Source: Bog-159 sp050011755 (GTDB lineage: Bacteria; Acidobacteriota; Terriglobia; Bryobacterales; Bryobacteraceae). From it: 64,000 nt of DNA. The DNA is taken from contig JBEKIM010000001.1 of the NCBI GenBank assembly GCA_050011755.1, positions 62,001 through 126,000 of the forward strand, read 5' to 3'. Positions 17,664-25,479 of this stretch are shown here, one piece after another. A program made the position numbers and the translations under genes. A model generated the notes under the pieces. The model searched no databases, was not told the origin of the DNA, and worked only from the letters and a program-made list of their open reading frames with translations. How positions within the stretch are numbered: the stretch's first letter is position 1; the number at the start of each line of letters is the position of its first letter.

Positions 17664-18159
17664 CGGCCATTCGCTCGAATTCGCTAAAATCGTTGCCTAT
17701 CGCCATGGCAAGGGCCAGTAGTCTCTGCAGTGCCTCGTTGGGCGAAGAGAAAGTAATCGAAATCGCTCCTGGCGACACCGAGACACCCTCCGGCAAACCG
17801 GCAAATTCCTGATTGAGCATAGTTGTGGGGGCTTCGACCAAAACTTTCGGCTGCATTAGAGCCGATTGCCGCAGGCCGTCCAGGGCTCGAGCTAATCTTT
17901 GGCGCCGGCGCCGTTCGTAATGCACTTCCTCGCCCGCGGCCAGCCGTTTCAAATGCGCGATCAATTCCTCCCGGTCGGCCACACCATTGGCTCCGATTTG
18001 GCGGGTAACGCAAGGCCGCAAGATTTGCTGCGCTCTTCTCGGACCCACGCGTAAGAGCGACTGGAGAGTCTCGCGATCCACCCAGGGCCAACGCAGGCCG
18101 GCAAGCTCTTCAATGACTTGGTCTAACCGCCCGAACCATGTAGGCTTATCAGGCACCAA
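17617..18159 (-). CDS. HTH-like protein of unknown function, paralogue of the gene at 42293-42841
   Basis: 180 residues; not a family I can name. Seen: residues 25-75 look like a small helix-turn-helix (VDRETLQSLLRVGPRRAQQI followed by ADREELIAHLKRL), then a basic helical stretch (HYERRRRQRLARALDGLR), then a conserved C-terminal block LPEGVSVSPGAISITFSSP leading to a helix LLALAMAIGNDFSEFE. The same order and many of the same residues occur in the protein at 42293-42841. Each copy sits directly upstream of a glycan gene on the same strand: here the deacetylase, there a GT4. A DNA-binding role is inferred from the HTH-like segment only. Confidence 0.72.
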   Translation of the reverse strand: MVPDKPTWFGRLDQVIEELAGLRWPWVDRETLQSLLRVGPRRAQQILRPCVTRQIGANGVADREELIAHLKRLAAGEEVHYERRRRQRLARALDGLRQSALMQPKVLVEAPTTMLNQEFAGLPEGVSVSPGAISITFSSPNEALQRLLALAMAIGNDFSEFERMAGAESTGAIITTTGVI

Positions 18160-18214
18160 ATCAGGCTAACATGCGGCGGCGATTGTGCGCATCTACGAAA
18201 AATGCTGGGTTATT

Positions 18215-18245
18215 TACTCCTGATAATAGAACGTTATCAGAAGTA
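18215..18245. promoter_or_regulatory. 12-bp near-perfect palindrome with 7-base centre upstream of integrase
   Basis: Left arm TACTCCTGATAA and right arm TTATCAGAAGTA are inverted repeats with one mismatch (11 of 12), separated by seven bases. The arm length and 6-8 base centre match the core site of tyrosine recombinases (Xer-like half-sites around a spacer), and the inner TTATCAG/CTGATAA arms are perfect. It lies 15 bases before the TTG start of the recombinase and abuts the candidate -10, so it could instead be an autorepressor operator. Confidence 0.6.
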
Positions 18246-18254
18246 TGGTAGAAT
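18246..18254 (+). promoter_or_regulatory. Candidate extended -10 promoter of the integrase
   Basis: TGG followed by TAGAAT resembles an extended -10 element. The predicted transcription start falls at about 18261, the TTG start codon, so the mRNA would be leaderless or the true start would be the GTG at 18288. Confidence 0.35.
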
Positions 18255-18260
18255 TTTGTC

Positions 18261-19232
18261 TTGCCTGAGCTTACCGCGCTCCAAACCGTGCCCGGCCAAG
18301 GAAGCCTGGCCACTCTCAGCCAGCAAGCTCGCGAATTTGCGGCCTCCGCTAAGGCCGATAACACGCTACGAGCCTACCAGGCAGACTGGAAGGACTTCCG
18401 GGAGTGGTGCGAGACCCATCATTTGGCGCCTTTGCCGGCTGCACCGGAAACGGTCGCCCTTTACCTCACTGGCCGCGCAGCAAAACTTAAGGCCTCCACC
18501 CTTGCCCGGCGGCTCACCACCATCAACAGGGCCCATCAGGCGGCTGGCCTGCCTTCGCCCGCGACCATGCAGAATGCCATCGTGAGCGAGGTCTGGAAGG
18601 GAATCAAACGCCGGAAAGGAACGTCACAACAGGGAAAGAAGCCTTTCCTGACTTCCGATCTCCGGCGTGTCATAGCGGAGCTCCCGCCGGATCTTCAGGG
18701 GTTGCGCGATCGGGCATTGCTGCTGGTTGGCTTCGCTGGGGGTTTTCGAAGATCGGAACTGGCCGCGCTGCGGGTCGAGGACCTGGAAACCACACCGGAC
18801 GGGCTCATCGTGCGGCTCGGCAAATCGAAAACCGATCAGGAAGGGCAGGGAAGGAAGGTGGCGCTGCCGTTCGGGTCCGATCCGCAAACTTGTCCGGTGC
18901 GCACGCTGGATGCCTGGCGGGACCAGGGGGGCATCACGGCTGGCCCTGTATTCCGCGCCATCGGCCGAGGCGGCGCGGTCGGCGGCCGGGCGCTGCATGC
19001 GGATTCCGTGGGCTATCTCGTAAAACGTGCCGCCGCAAGGGCCGGGCTGGAAAGCGCGGAGTACGCCGGGCACAGCTTACGCGCGGGCCTGGCCACGCAG
19101 GCAGCCACGAATGGCGCGAGCGAGTCCGCCATTATGAAGCAGACGGGGCACCGGTCGCTGGCCACCGTCAGGCGATACATCCGCGAAGGGTCTCTGTTTC
19201 GCGACAATGCGGCTGCAAAACTGGGACTCTAA
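18261..19232 (+). CDS. Tyrosine site-specific recombinase (integrase)
   Basis: 323 residues. Seen: N-terminal SAM-like core-binding domain (about 15-120) and C-terminal catalytic domain with the active-site set: Arg in GFAGGFRRSELAALR, Lys in LGKSKTDQ, His-x-x-Arg in GHSLRAGLA, His in TGHRSLATV and the nucleophile Tyr in VRRYIREG. All catalytic residues are present, so the enzyme may be active. Start is uncertain: TTG 18261 is the first in frame and no ribosome site is visible; GTG 18288 is an alternative. It is alone: no excisionase, transposase or phage genes lie beside it. It ends exactly where the convergent wecB gene ends. A palindrome of the right form for a recombination core lies just upstream. 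Confidence 0.9.
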   Translation: MPELTALQTVPGQGSLATLSQQAREFAASAKADNTLRAYQADWKDFREWCETHHLAPLPAAPETVALYLTGRAAKLKASTLARRLTTINRAHQAAGLPSPATMQNAIVSEVWKGIKRRKGTSQQGKKPFLTSDLRRVIAELPPDLQGLRDRALLLVGFAGGFRRSELAALRVEDLETTPDGLIVRLGKSKTDQEGQGRKVALPFGSDPQTCPVRTLDAWRDQGGITAGPVFRAIGRGGAVGGRALHADSVGYLVKRAAARAGLESAEYAGHSLRAGLATQAATNGASESAIMKQTGHRSLATVRRYIREGSLFRDNAAAKLGL

Positions 19233-20345
19233 CTAAGTGAAATAAGCCGCTATGGCCTGGCGAATGCGGTCGCTGGCGCGGCCATCGCCGTACGGATTGT
19301 GGATTCGCGCCATGCTGTTGTATTCCAATGGGCTATCCAGCAGGCGTGTAGCCTCATGCAGGATCCGGTCCACATCCGTGCCGACCAATCTGACTGTGCC
19401 GGCAGCCACCGCTTCTGGACGCTCGGTCTTTTCCCGCATCACCAAAATGGGCTTTCCAAGCGAAGGCCCTTCTTCCTGGATACCGCCTGAATCGGTGATC
19501 AGCAGGTATGCGCGCCGCATCAAGTCCACAAACGGGACGTAGTCCAGCGGTTCCACGAGAAATACATTTGCCAGACCATCCAACTGCCGGTAAACCGGGT
19601 CCATGACATTCGGATTGCGATGCACCGGGTAGACCAGTTGGATGTCATCCCGTCTGGCAAGCCGCGCAAGGGCTTCGCAAATATGCGCAAACCCCTCGCC
19701 GAAACTTTCGCGGCGGTGAGCAGTGACTACAATCAGTTTCTTGCTCGCATCCAATTGAGGCCAGCAACCGCCGGCGAGCCGGCCGGCGGCCAAGGCATCG
19801 CGCACGTAGAGCACCGCGTCGATCCCCGAATTGCCGGTGACGGAGATGCGTGTCGCGTCGATGCCTTCGGCCAGCAGGTTGCTCTGCGCGGTTTCCGTGG
19901 GCGCGAAGTGCAGGGCGGCTAAGCGGGTGGTCACGACGCGGTTCATCTCCTCCGGAAACGGCTGCAAGAGATCGCCGGTTCGCAGTCCGGCCTCCACATG
20001 GCCTACCGGCACATGTTGGTAGAAGGCCGCCAGGGTGCCCGCGAGCGTGGTGGTGGTATCTCCCTGCACGAGCACCATGTCGGGTTGCTCGCGGTGGATT
20101 ACCGGTTCGAAGGCTGCCAGAATGCGCGCTGTAATTTGGGCGAGCGTCTGCCCCGGTTGCATCAGGTTCAGGTCGTAATCGGGTTTTACTTCAAAGGCTG
20201 CCAGCACTTGATCCAACATTGCGCGATGCTGTGCGGTCACGCAGACGCGCACCTCGAACCGGTCGCTTTGCCGCAGGTTCAAGAGCACCGGACAAAGCTT
20301 GATAGCTTCGGGACGGGTGCCGAAGACCACGAGGATCTTACGCAT
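19233..20345 (-). CDS. wecB: UDP-N-acetylglucosamine 2-epimerase (non-hydrolysing)
   Basis: 370 residues, normal length for the family. It interconverts UDP-GlcNAc and UDP-ManNAc in the cytoplasm for surface glycans. Seen: N-terminal ILVVFGTRPEAIKLCPV, VQGDTTTTLAG near 95, VGHVEAGLRTGD near 112, PFPEEMNRV near 128, TAHRRESFG near 209 and DSGGIQEEGPSLGKP near 288, all hallmark motifs with the catalytic Asp, Glu and His residues in place. Its start overlaps the end of the upstream GT4 gene by eight bases, and it is the last gene of a four-gene overlapping operon (asnB-like, heparinase-like, GT4, wecB). Confidence 0.93.
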   Translation of the reverse strand: MRKILVVFGTRPEAIKLCPVLLNLRQSDRFEVRVCVTAQHRAMLDQVLAAFEVKPDYDLNLMQPGQTLAQITARILAAFEPVIHREQPDMVLVQGDTTTTLAGTLAAFYQHVPVGHVEAGLRTGDLLQPFPEEMNRVVTTRLAALHFAPTETAQSNLLAEGIDATRISVTGNSGIDAVLYVRDALAAGRLAGGCWPQLDASKKLIVVTAHRRESFGEGFAHICEALARLARRDDIQLVYPVHRNPNVMDPVYRQLDGLANVFLVEPLDYVPFVDLMRRAYLLITDSGGIQEEGPSLGKPILVMREKTERPEAVAAGTVRLVGTDVDRILHEATRLLDSPLEYNSMARIHNPYGDGRASDRIRQAIAAYFT

Positions 20346-21546
20346 GGGCCGCTTGTCTTATGACGGAATGCATGATTTGGTCGAAGTGAGCGGCTACCGA
20401 GGGCCACCCATAATTCTCCTCTACGAGCTGGCGCGCGGCCTGGCCGAGTTTCGCACGGCGGTCCGGAGTGCGCAAGAGTTGCGCGACTTCGCGGGCGAAA
20501 TCGGCAGGATCGTCAGCCAGCACGATGTTCTCGCCATCGCGGACGGGCAGGCCTTCGGCGCCCATACGGGTCGAGACCACGGCTTTGCCCATGGCCATGG
20601 CTTCGAAGATCTTGATGCGGGTTCCACTGCCGCTCCGTAGCGGCACCACGCACACCGCGGCTTTGCCAAGATAGGGACGGATGTCGTCCACCGCACCGGT
20701 TACGACCACATTAGCCGAGGCCAGGGCTTGGATGCGCCGCGGAGGGCGCCGGCCGACCGCCCAAAACGCCGCGTCCGGGAGTTCCTGCCGGATCAGCGGA
20801 AATATCTTATCGACAAAGTACGCCACGCCATCTTCGTTCGGCATCCAGTCCATCGTGCCGGTGAAGACCATAGTATCGGGCTGTTCGGGGTCTGGGAAGG
20901 GTTGGAAGTATTCCGTATCGACGCCCGTAGGAATCACGGATATGCGGCTGGGTTGCACGTATTGCAAGAAAGCAGCGCGATCGTTTTCCGAAACAGTCAA
21001 AACGTGATCCGCCAGTTGGACATAGCGGCGCTCGGCGCTAGCCAGCGCGCGGGATTCCAGAAAACATGCGGCTTTCATGACCGGATTGGAAGTGACCTTG
21101 TAGTGGCGCTCCCACACCTGTGCCTCCACGTTGTGCGTGAACAGAATGGTGGGTGGCGTCGCTTTCCAGTGCATGAGCGAGCCCGGCACCAGGAAATCGC
21201 ACACCACTACATCAAACGTAGCGGATGCGAGCAGCTCGGCGTACCGGCGGCTCACTGTGGGACTCAAGAACTTGTCGATCGTCACTGGGCGGCCGGCGGC
21301 CATCATGCGGGCCGAGCGGAGATATTCGCCTAGGCTCCGGCGCGGCGGAAGCGGCAAGGGCACGGCAATGATCTTGGCGAAAAAGCTGTCGCCCACAAGG
21401 TGCCGGTCATCCGGATGTTCCGGGTAAAAGGTAAAAAGGGTAATCTCATGGCGGCTGGCGAGTTGCTTTAGAATGTTGTAGCTGCGGATTTTGCCACCCA
21501 TATCGGGGGGAAGCAGGCCTCCGGCTTTGACCCACAGCACTTTCAT
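20338..21546 (-). CDS. GT4 family glycosyltransferase
   Basis: 402 residues, GT-B fold. Seen: N-terminal MKVLWVKAGGLLPPDMGGK (donor/acceptor glycine loop), FTHNVEAQVWERHYK near 148, IPTGVDTEYFQP near 205, and the C-terminal GT4 nucleotide-sugar motif FEAMAMGKAVVSTRMGAEGL near 312. The FTHNVEA form and neighbours (asnB-like amidotransferase, heparinase-like enzyme, wecB) resemble the sugar transferase set associated with exosortase A/PEP-CTERM EPS loci, although no exosortase is seen in this window. Coupled to both neighbours by overlaps: its ATG overlaps the stop of the heparinase-like gene. Donor sugar unknown. Confidence 0.87.
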   Translation of the reverse strand: MKVLWVKAGGLLPPDMGGKIRSYNILKQLASRHEITLFTFYPEHPDDRHLVGDSFFAKIIAVPLPLPPRRSLGEYLRSARMMAAGRPVTIDKFLSPTVSRRYAELLASATFDVVVCDFLVPGSLMHWKATPPTILFTHNVEAQVWERHYKVTSNPVMKAACFLESRALASAERRYVQLADHVLTVSENDRAAFLQYVQPSRISVIPTGVDTEYFQPFPDPEQPDTMVFTGTMDWMPNEDGVAYFVDKIFPLIRQELPDAAFWAVGRRPPRRIQALASANVVVTGAVDDIRPYLGKAAVCVVPLRSGSGTRIKIFEAMAMGKAVVSTRMGAEGLPVRDGENIVLADDPADFAREVAQLLRTPDRRAKLGQAARQLVEENYGWPSVAAHFDQIMHSVIRQAAHA

Positions 21547-23294
21547 AACGTGAACTCCGCGGCGCCGGCGGGGCCGGTGGCGCGATAAATGAACCGGTCA
21601 CCGAAGATGAATTCGTGCGACCCCTGGGGTTCTTTGTACTGGTAGATGCCTGGCGCGCTCTGAGTGAACGTTCCGGGCGCGGAGGGCAGGAGCAGCACCG
21701 CGAATTCGGCGGGTAGGGAGGTTTCCGTGCTGAAGCGCAAGACCTTGGCGGGCTCCTTTTTGCCGTAAACGGGGGACCATTCCCAGGACTCGACTGAGCT
21801 GGACCAATTGTGTCCGGCGGCAGGCAGGATGGTTAGGTCGTGCTCATCAAGGAAGTGCCAGTGGATGTCGAGTTGGTGGCGCAGGGGGCCCCTCACCACA
21901 TCGCGGATTAACCAGAACTTGGATTTCAAATTGAAAACCCAGCGCTGATGGATGACTGGATAATACCCGTTGTGATGCCCGGCGAATAAATCGACACTTG
22001 GACCAGTGTGCCAGTGATCGACGGTGGTTTCCGGCATGCCAGTCCAGGCGAAGGGCCCATTCGGCTGGGATTGATCGCGGCCGTCCACTTGAAGTGTGTT
22101 GTGGGCGGCCGTACCGCGAAAGCGATCCCGTTCCGGGCAGACATAGCAGAATGTTCCCGGATCGATAAGTGTCGGGCGCCCGTTGACGATTAGCTGGATG
22201 CTGAGGGCGTCGGCATGACCGTGCCCCCCGGTGAGGGCCCCTTGGGGGCCGGCATCGATGAATAGTTGAGAGTTCTGCGATGTCATGCTGTAAATGCCGG
22301 CGGACGGAAGGGCCAGGCTGCCGGATTGCGGTCCGGAGGCGGCTAAGGCCTGCCCCCCAATCACGTGGCCTCCGTCGTCATCTCCAAAATTGGGCGGCCG
22401 CCCGGCCTGCGATATGGCTGCGAGTGCGTCACTCATTCTGGCGATGGTACGGTCGAAAGATTCCGGGATCGCAATCCCGTTCTTGGCCGCCAGCACGCGC
22501 GCGAACTGGAAGAAATCAAGAGCGTAGATGTGGTAGTAGACGGATTGCTCAAAATGGAATCCATCGGGACGAACTTGAGCCTCAGCCTGTTGCAGCACGA
22601 TTCTCCAGCCGCGGGCCTGCCAGCGCGCCGCATCCGCAATTTGCGGACATGTCGTGCCGATGGCGAAGAGCGCTACGCCTTCGCCTAGCAAATGGGTGTT
22701 CGGGGAGAAGTACGTGGACAGAAAGCGCTCAATGTACCAGCCGTGGAGGTGAAGGGCGGCCAGTAGATCGGGGTGAAAGTCTCCGATTACGTGTCGCACC
22801 CAGAGCCAGGAGAGCGCGCGGAATGCGACTTCCAGCGTGCTTGCCCAGTTGATGCCGATAGGGTACGGGTTTTCGCGTTGCCACTGCGTCCATTGCGCGA
22901 TCAGCTCGCCGCGGAAACCGGCTTGCGCCAGCGTGACCAGGTGCTGGTGGCGGTTCAGCTCCCAGATCACTTTGTGATCGCCAAAACGATCGAAATCCAG
23001 GAACGGGATTTCATGCCAGGGTTTGCGCGGGGCCCGCTTGTTGTGTACGGGGTCGAAGTGCCAGTCGATGGGAGTACCGTAATCGAGGTCTTTGTAGCCT
23101 AGTAAATCGAAGCGGTGTTTGCAGATTTTCTCAGCTTGCTCCACTGAGTATGGCGGGGGTTCGGGAAAGGCTGGCGTCGAGGAAGACGGGATGAGCCGGC
23201 AGGTTGGTGGGTTACTCCAGCGTCTGGAGAAGCCCTGTTCGACGCGGGTCCCGATTTCGGCAGGGCTCATTTGCAGCAGACGGGTAAGATTCAT
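21543..23294 (-). CDS. Heparinase II/III-like polysaccharide lyase
   Basis: 583 residues from the ATG at 23294, which overlaps the TGA of the upstream asnB-like gene (ATGA); the frame continues 222 bases further but inside that gene. Seen: alpha/alpha-barrel N-terminal domain (about 1-310) with NPYPIGINWASTLEVAFRAL and FSPNTHLLGEGVALF, both characteristic of Hepar_II_III_N, and a C-terminal beta-sandwich with TGGHGHADALSIQL and PTLIDPGTFCY near 352-380. No signal peptide is visible at the chosen start. In EPS loci such proteins are thought to trim or release polymer; here it is operon-coupled to GT4 and wecB. The substrate is not known and need not be a uronan. Confidence 0.86.
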   Translation of the reverse strand: MNLTRLLQMSPAEIGTRVEQGFSRRWSNPPTCRLIPSSSTPAFPEPPPYSVEQAEKICKHRFDLLGYKDLDYGTPIDWHFDPVHNKRAPRKPWHEIPFLDFDRFGDHKVIWELNRHQHLVTLAQAGFRGELIAQWTQWQRENPYPIGINWASTLEVAFRALSWLWVRHVIGDFHPDLLAALHLHGWYIERFLSTYFSPNTHLLGEGVALFAIGTTCPQIADAARWQARGWRIVLQQAEAQVRPDGFHFEQSVYYHIYALDFFQFARVLAAKNGIAIPESFDRTIARMSDALAAISQAGRPPNFGDDDGGHVIGGQALAASGPQSGSLALPSAGIYSMTSQNSQLFIDAGPQGALTGGHGHADALSIQLIVNGRPTLIDPGTFCYVCPERDRFRGTAAHNTLQVDGRDQSQPNGPFAWTGMPETTVDHWHTGPSVDLFAGHHNGYYPVIHQRWVFNLKSKFWLIRDVVRGPLRHQLDIHWHFLDEHDLTILPAAGHNWSSSVESWEWSPVYGKKEPAKVLRFSTETSLPAEFAVLLLPSAPGTFTQSAPGIYQYKEPQGSHEFIFGDRFIYRATGPAGAAEFTL

Positions 23295-25207
23295 GACGGC
23301 TGACAGGCAAGCACGCCCGTCTTGCTGGTTATGAATATCTTTCCCCAGAGCTGCAGGTTCAGAAGGCGCCAGATGCGGTCGGTGGCGTCTTCGAGGCCGT
23401 TTTTGTGGCGGGAAAGGAGATCGTTCAGGTACGTGAAATCGATGTAAGGGGCCAGCAGGCCATCGCGATCGCGGAGTTCGGCGATCAGGGCGTCGGCGCT
23501 GGGTTCCATCAGCCATTGGCGAAGTGGCGTGGGGAAGCCCATCTTCTTGCGATAGACGATATCGCGCGGGAGAATATCTTCGACGGCTCGCTTCAAAATG
23601 TACTTGCCCACGCCTCCACGCAGCTTGAGGCGATCGGGAACGGTGGCGGCGAATTCGACCAACTCATGGTCCAAAAAAGGTACGCGGCTCTCGATGGAGC
23701 AGGCCATGCTCATCTGGTCCTGCTTCATCAGCAGCTCGACCAGATAGGTCTTCTGATCCGCATACAGCATACGGGGAAGCAGGCCGGCATTTGGCTGGGA
23801 CTTCCAGTAGTGCAGGTAGGAATCGTAAGTCCCATCGAATGGCACCGTCAGCAGTCGTTGCTGCTCGGCGCGCGAGAAAGCGGAATAGAAGTTATCGAGG
23901 TATAGCGATTCAAGGTCTTCACCGCGTCCCAAAACGGAATGCTGCAGCTTCCTGCGGATGTTGCCGGAAAGCAGGCGTGAGTTATCGATGGTGGAGCGCA
24001 GCGCATCGCGTACCAAGCGCGGAAGCGTGCCATAGGCCTTCAGCAACCGCCGGTTGAGGATATTTGTGCGATAGCGAGCGTAGCCACCGAATAATTCGTC
24101 GCTGCCTTCGCCGGTGAGGACGACCTTGACCTGCTCGGCGGCCAGTCGGGACACGAAGTAGAGGGACACGCTGGAGGGCCAGCTGATGGGCTCATCTTCA
24201 TGCCAGATCAGTTGGGGCAACGCATCGAAGAAATCGTCTTTGCCAATGACGACCTCATGGTGCTCGGTTCCGATTTTGTCGGCCACCTGCCGGGCGTAGG
24301 CGAGTTCGCTGAAACTCTCTTCACGGTAGCCGACGGCGAAGGTTTTGACCGGCCCAGTGGACATGGGCTTCATGAGAGCCGCGATGGCGCTGGAATCGAC
24401 GCCACCGGAGAGAAACATACCGAGAGGCACGTCACTCATCAGACGCGTGCGGACAGCTTCTTCCAGACGATTCCGGCACTCGGTAATCCAGGATTGGTCG
24501 TCGCACCCGGCGCTCTTATCTTCCTGGAACGGGGCATAAGGAATCTCCCAATACTGCCGGATTTCGAGTTTTTCAGACGTCAGCCGCAGCCAGTAGCCGG
24601 GCATAAGTTTGCGGATGCCCGAGAAGAGCGTCTGCTCGCCCGAGCAGTAGCCGAAGTTCAGATATTCGGAGAGCAGCGATTCTTCAAAGCGAGGCGAAAT
24701 AGCTGGATGCGCGAGCAGCGCCTTGATCTCGGAGGCAAAGGCGAACAGGCGGCCATCCCAATAATAGTAGAAGGGCTTTTTGCCCAATCGGTCGCGTGCG
24801 CAAAACAGCGTACGCGTGTTTTTGTCCCAGATGGCGAACGCAAACATGCCCCGGAAGCGCGTCACGCAATCCGGGCCGTAGTGCTCGTAGGCATGGAGTA
24901 TCGTTTCAGTATCGCAACGGGTTTGGTATCGATGGCCGGCTTGTTCGAGGGTAGGGCGCAGATCGGCGTGATTGAAGATCTCGCCGTTATATACAATCTG
25001 GAGTGCGCCGTCTTCGTTGGACATGGGCTGGTGGCCTCCGGCGACATCTATGATGCTGAGGCGGCGGTGGCCCAGGGAGGCGAAATGGTCGCGATAATAG
25101 CCGGCAGCGTCGGGCCCGCGATGACGAATGGCGTCCGTCATGCGCATGAGCTGCGCATCCGGCGAGGAGCCGGGGCTACGCGTTACGAATCCTGCGATAC
25201 CACACAT
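23291..25207 (-). CDS. asnB: Asparagine synthase-like glutamine amidotransferase
   Basis: 638 residues from ATG 25207, chosen because the class II glutaminase nucleophile must be Cys2 (MCGIAGF); a longer frame to 25255 would bury it. Seen: N-terminal glutaminase with HRGPD near 30 and YNGEIFN near 76, then a C-terminal PP-loop ATPase with LSGGVDSSAIAALM near 268 and TGEGSDELFGGY near 365. In EPS operons such enzymes often amidate sugar acids rather than make asparagine. It leads the overlapping operon asnB-heparinase-GT4-wecB. A second copy of the family lies at 48859-50745. The 272 bases to the divergent gene at 25480 hold no gene I can see. Confidence 0.9.
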   Translation of the reverse strand: MCGIAGFVTRSPGSSPDAQLMRMTDAIRHRGPDAAGYYRDHFASLGHRRLSIIDVAGGHQPMSNEDGALQIVYNGEIFNHADLRPTLEQAGHRYQTRCDTETILHAYEHYGPDCVTRFRGMFAFAIWDKNTRTLFCARDRLGKKPFYYYWDGRLFAFASEIKALLAHPAISPRFEESLLSEYLNFGYCSGEQTLFSGIRKLMPGYWLRLTSEKLEIRQYWEIPYAPFQEDKSAGCDDQSWITECRNRLEEAVRTRLMSDVPLGMFLSGGVDSSAIAALMKPMSTGPVKTFAVGYREESFSELAYARQVADKIGTEHHEVVIGKDDFFDALPQLIWHEDEPISWPSSVSLYFVSRLAAEQVKVVLTGEGSDELFGGYARYRTNILNRRLLKAYGTLPRLVRDALRSTIDNSRLLSGNIRRKLQHSVLGRGEDLESLYLDNFYSAFSRAEQQRLLTVPFDGTYDSYLHYWKSQPNAGLLPRMLYADQKTYLVELLMKQDQMSMACSIESRVPFLDHELVEFAATVPDRLKLRGGVGKYILKRAVEDILPRDIVYRKKMGFPTPLRQWLMEPSADALIAELRDRDGLLAPYIDFTYLNDLLSRHKNGLEDATDRIWRLLNLQLWGKIFITSKTGVLACQPS

Positions 25208-25479
25208 AAGAGCGATCGGGCGATTTGCATCTCCCCTAAATGAATTCTCACACAAGACCGTGCTTCGCGCGGTGCCAACCTATTTCATACCCGTCGGTGG
25301 CAGCGGATTATGCGCGATCACGAGTCCAATCAACTCTGAAATACCTGCATTTTCTATGACTTGCGCTGATTAAGCCGGCGATTCTTTGCGGCGATGTGCT
25401 TGGATCGTATCAGGAGTGGCCTCGTCCTGTCGAGCCGCGGTTCGGCTTCCAGCCTACGCAGAGGCCTTACTGATAAAAC

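Noticed and set aside
25463..25475. TTACTGATAA resembling one arm of the integrase palindrome
   Set aside because: Only one partial arm is present, with no inverted partner at the right distance.
25208..25479. Possible small RNA or leader in the asnB/secreted-protein divergent region
   Set aside because: Only a weak 5-bp stem (AGCCG/CGGCT) and no conserved promoter-terminator pair could be seen.
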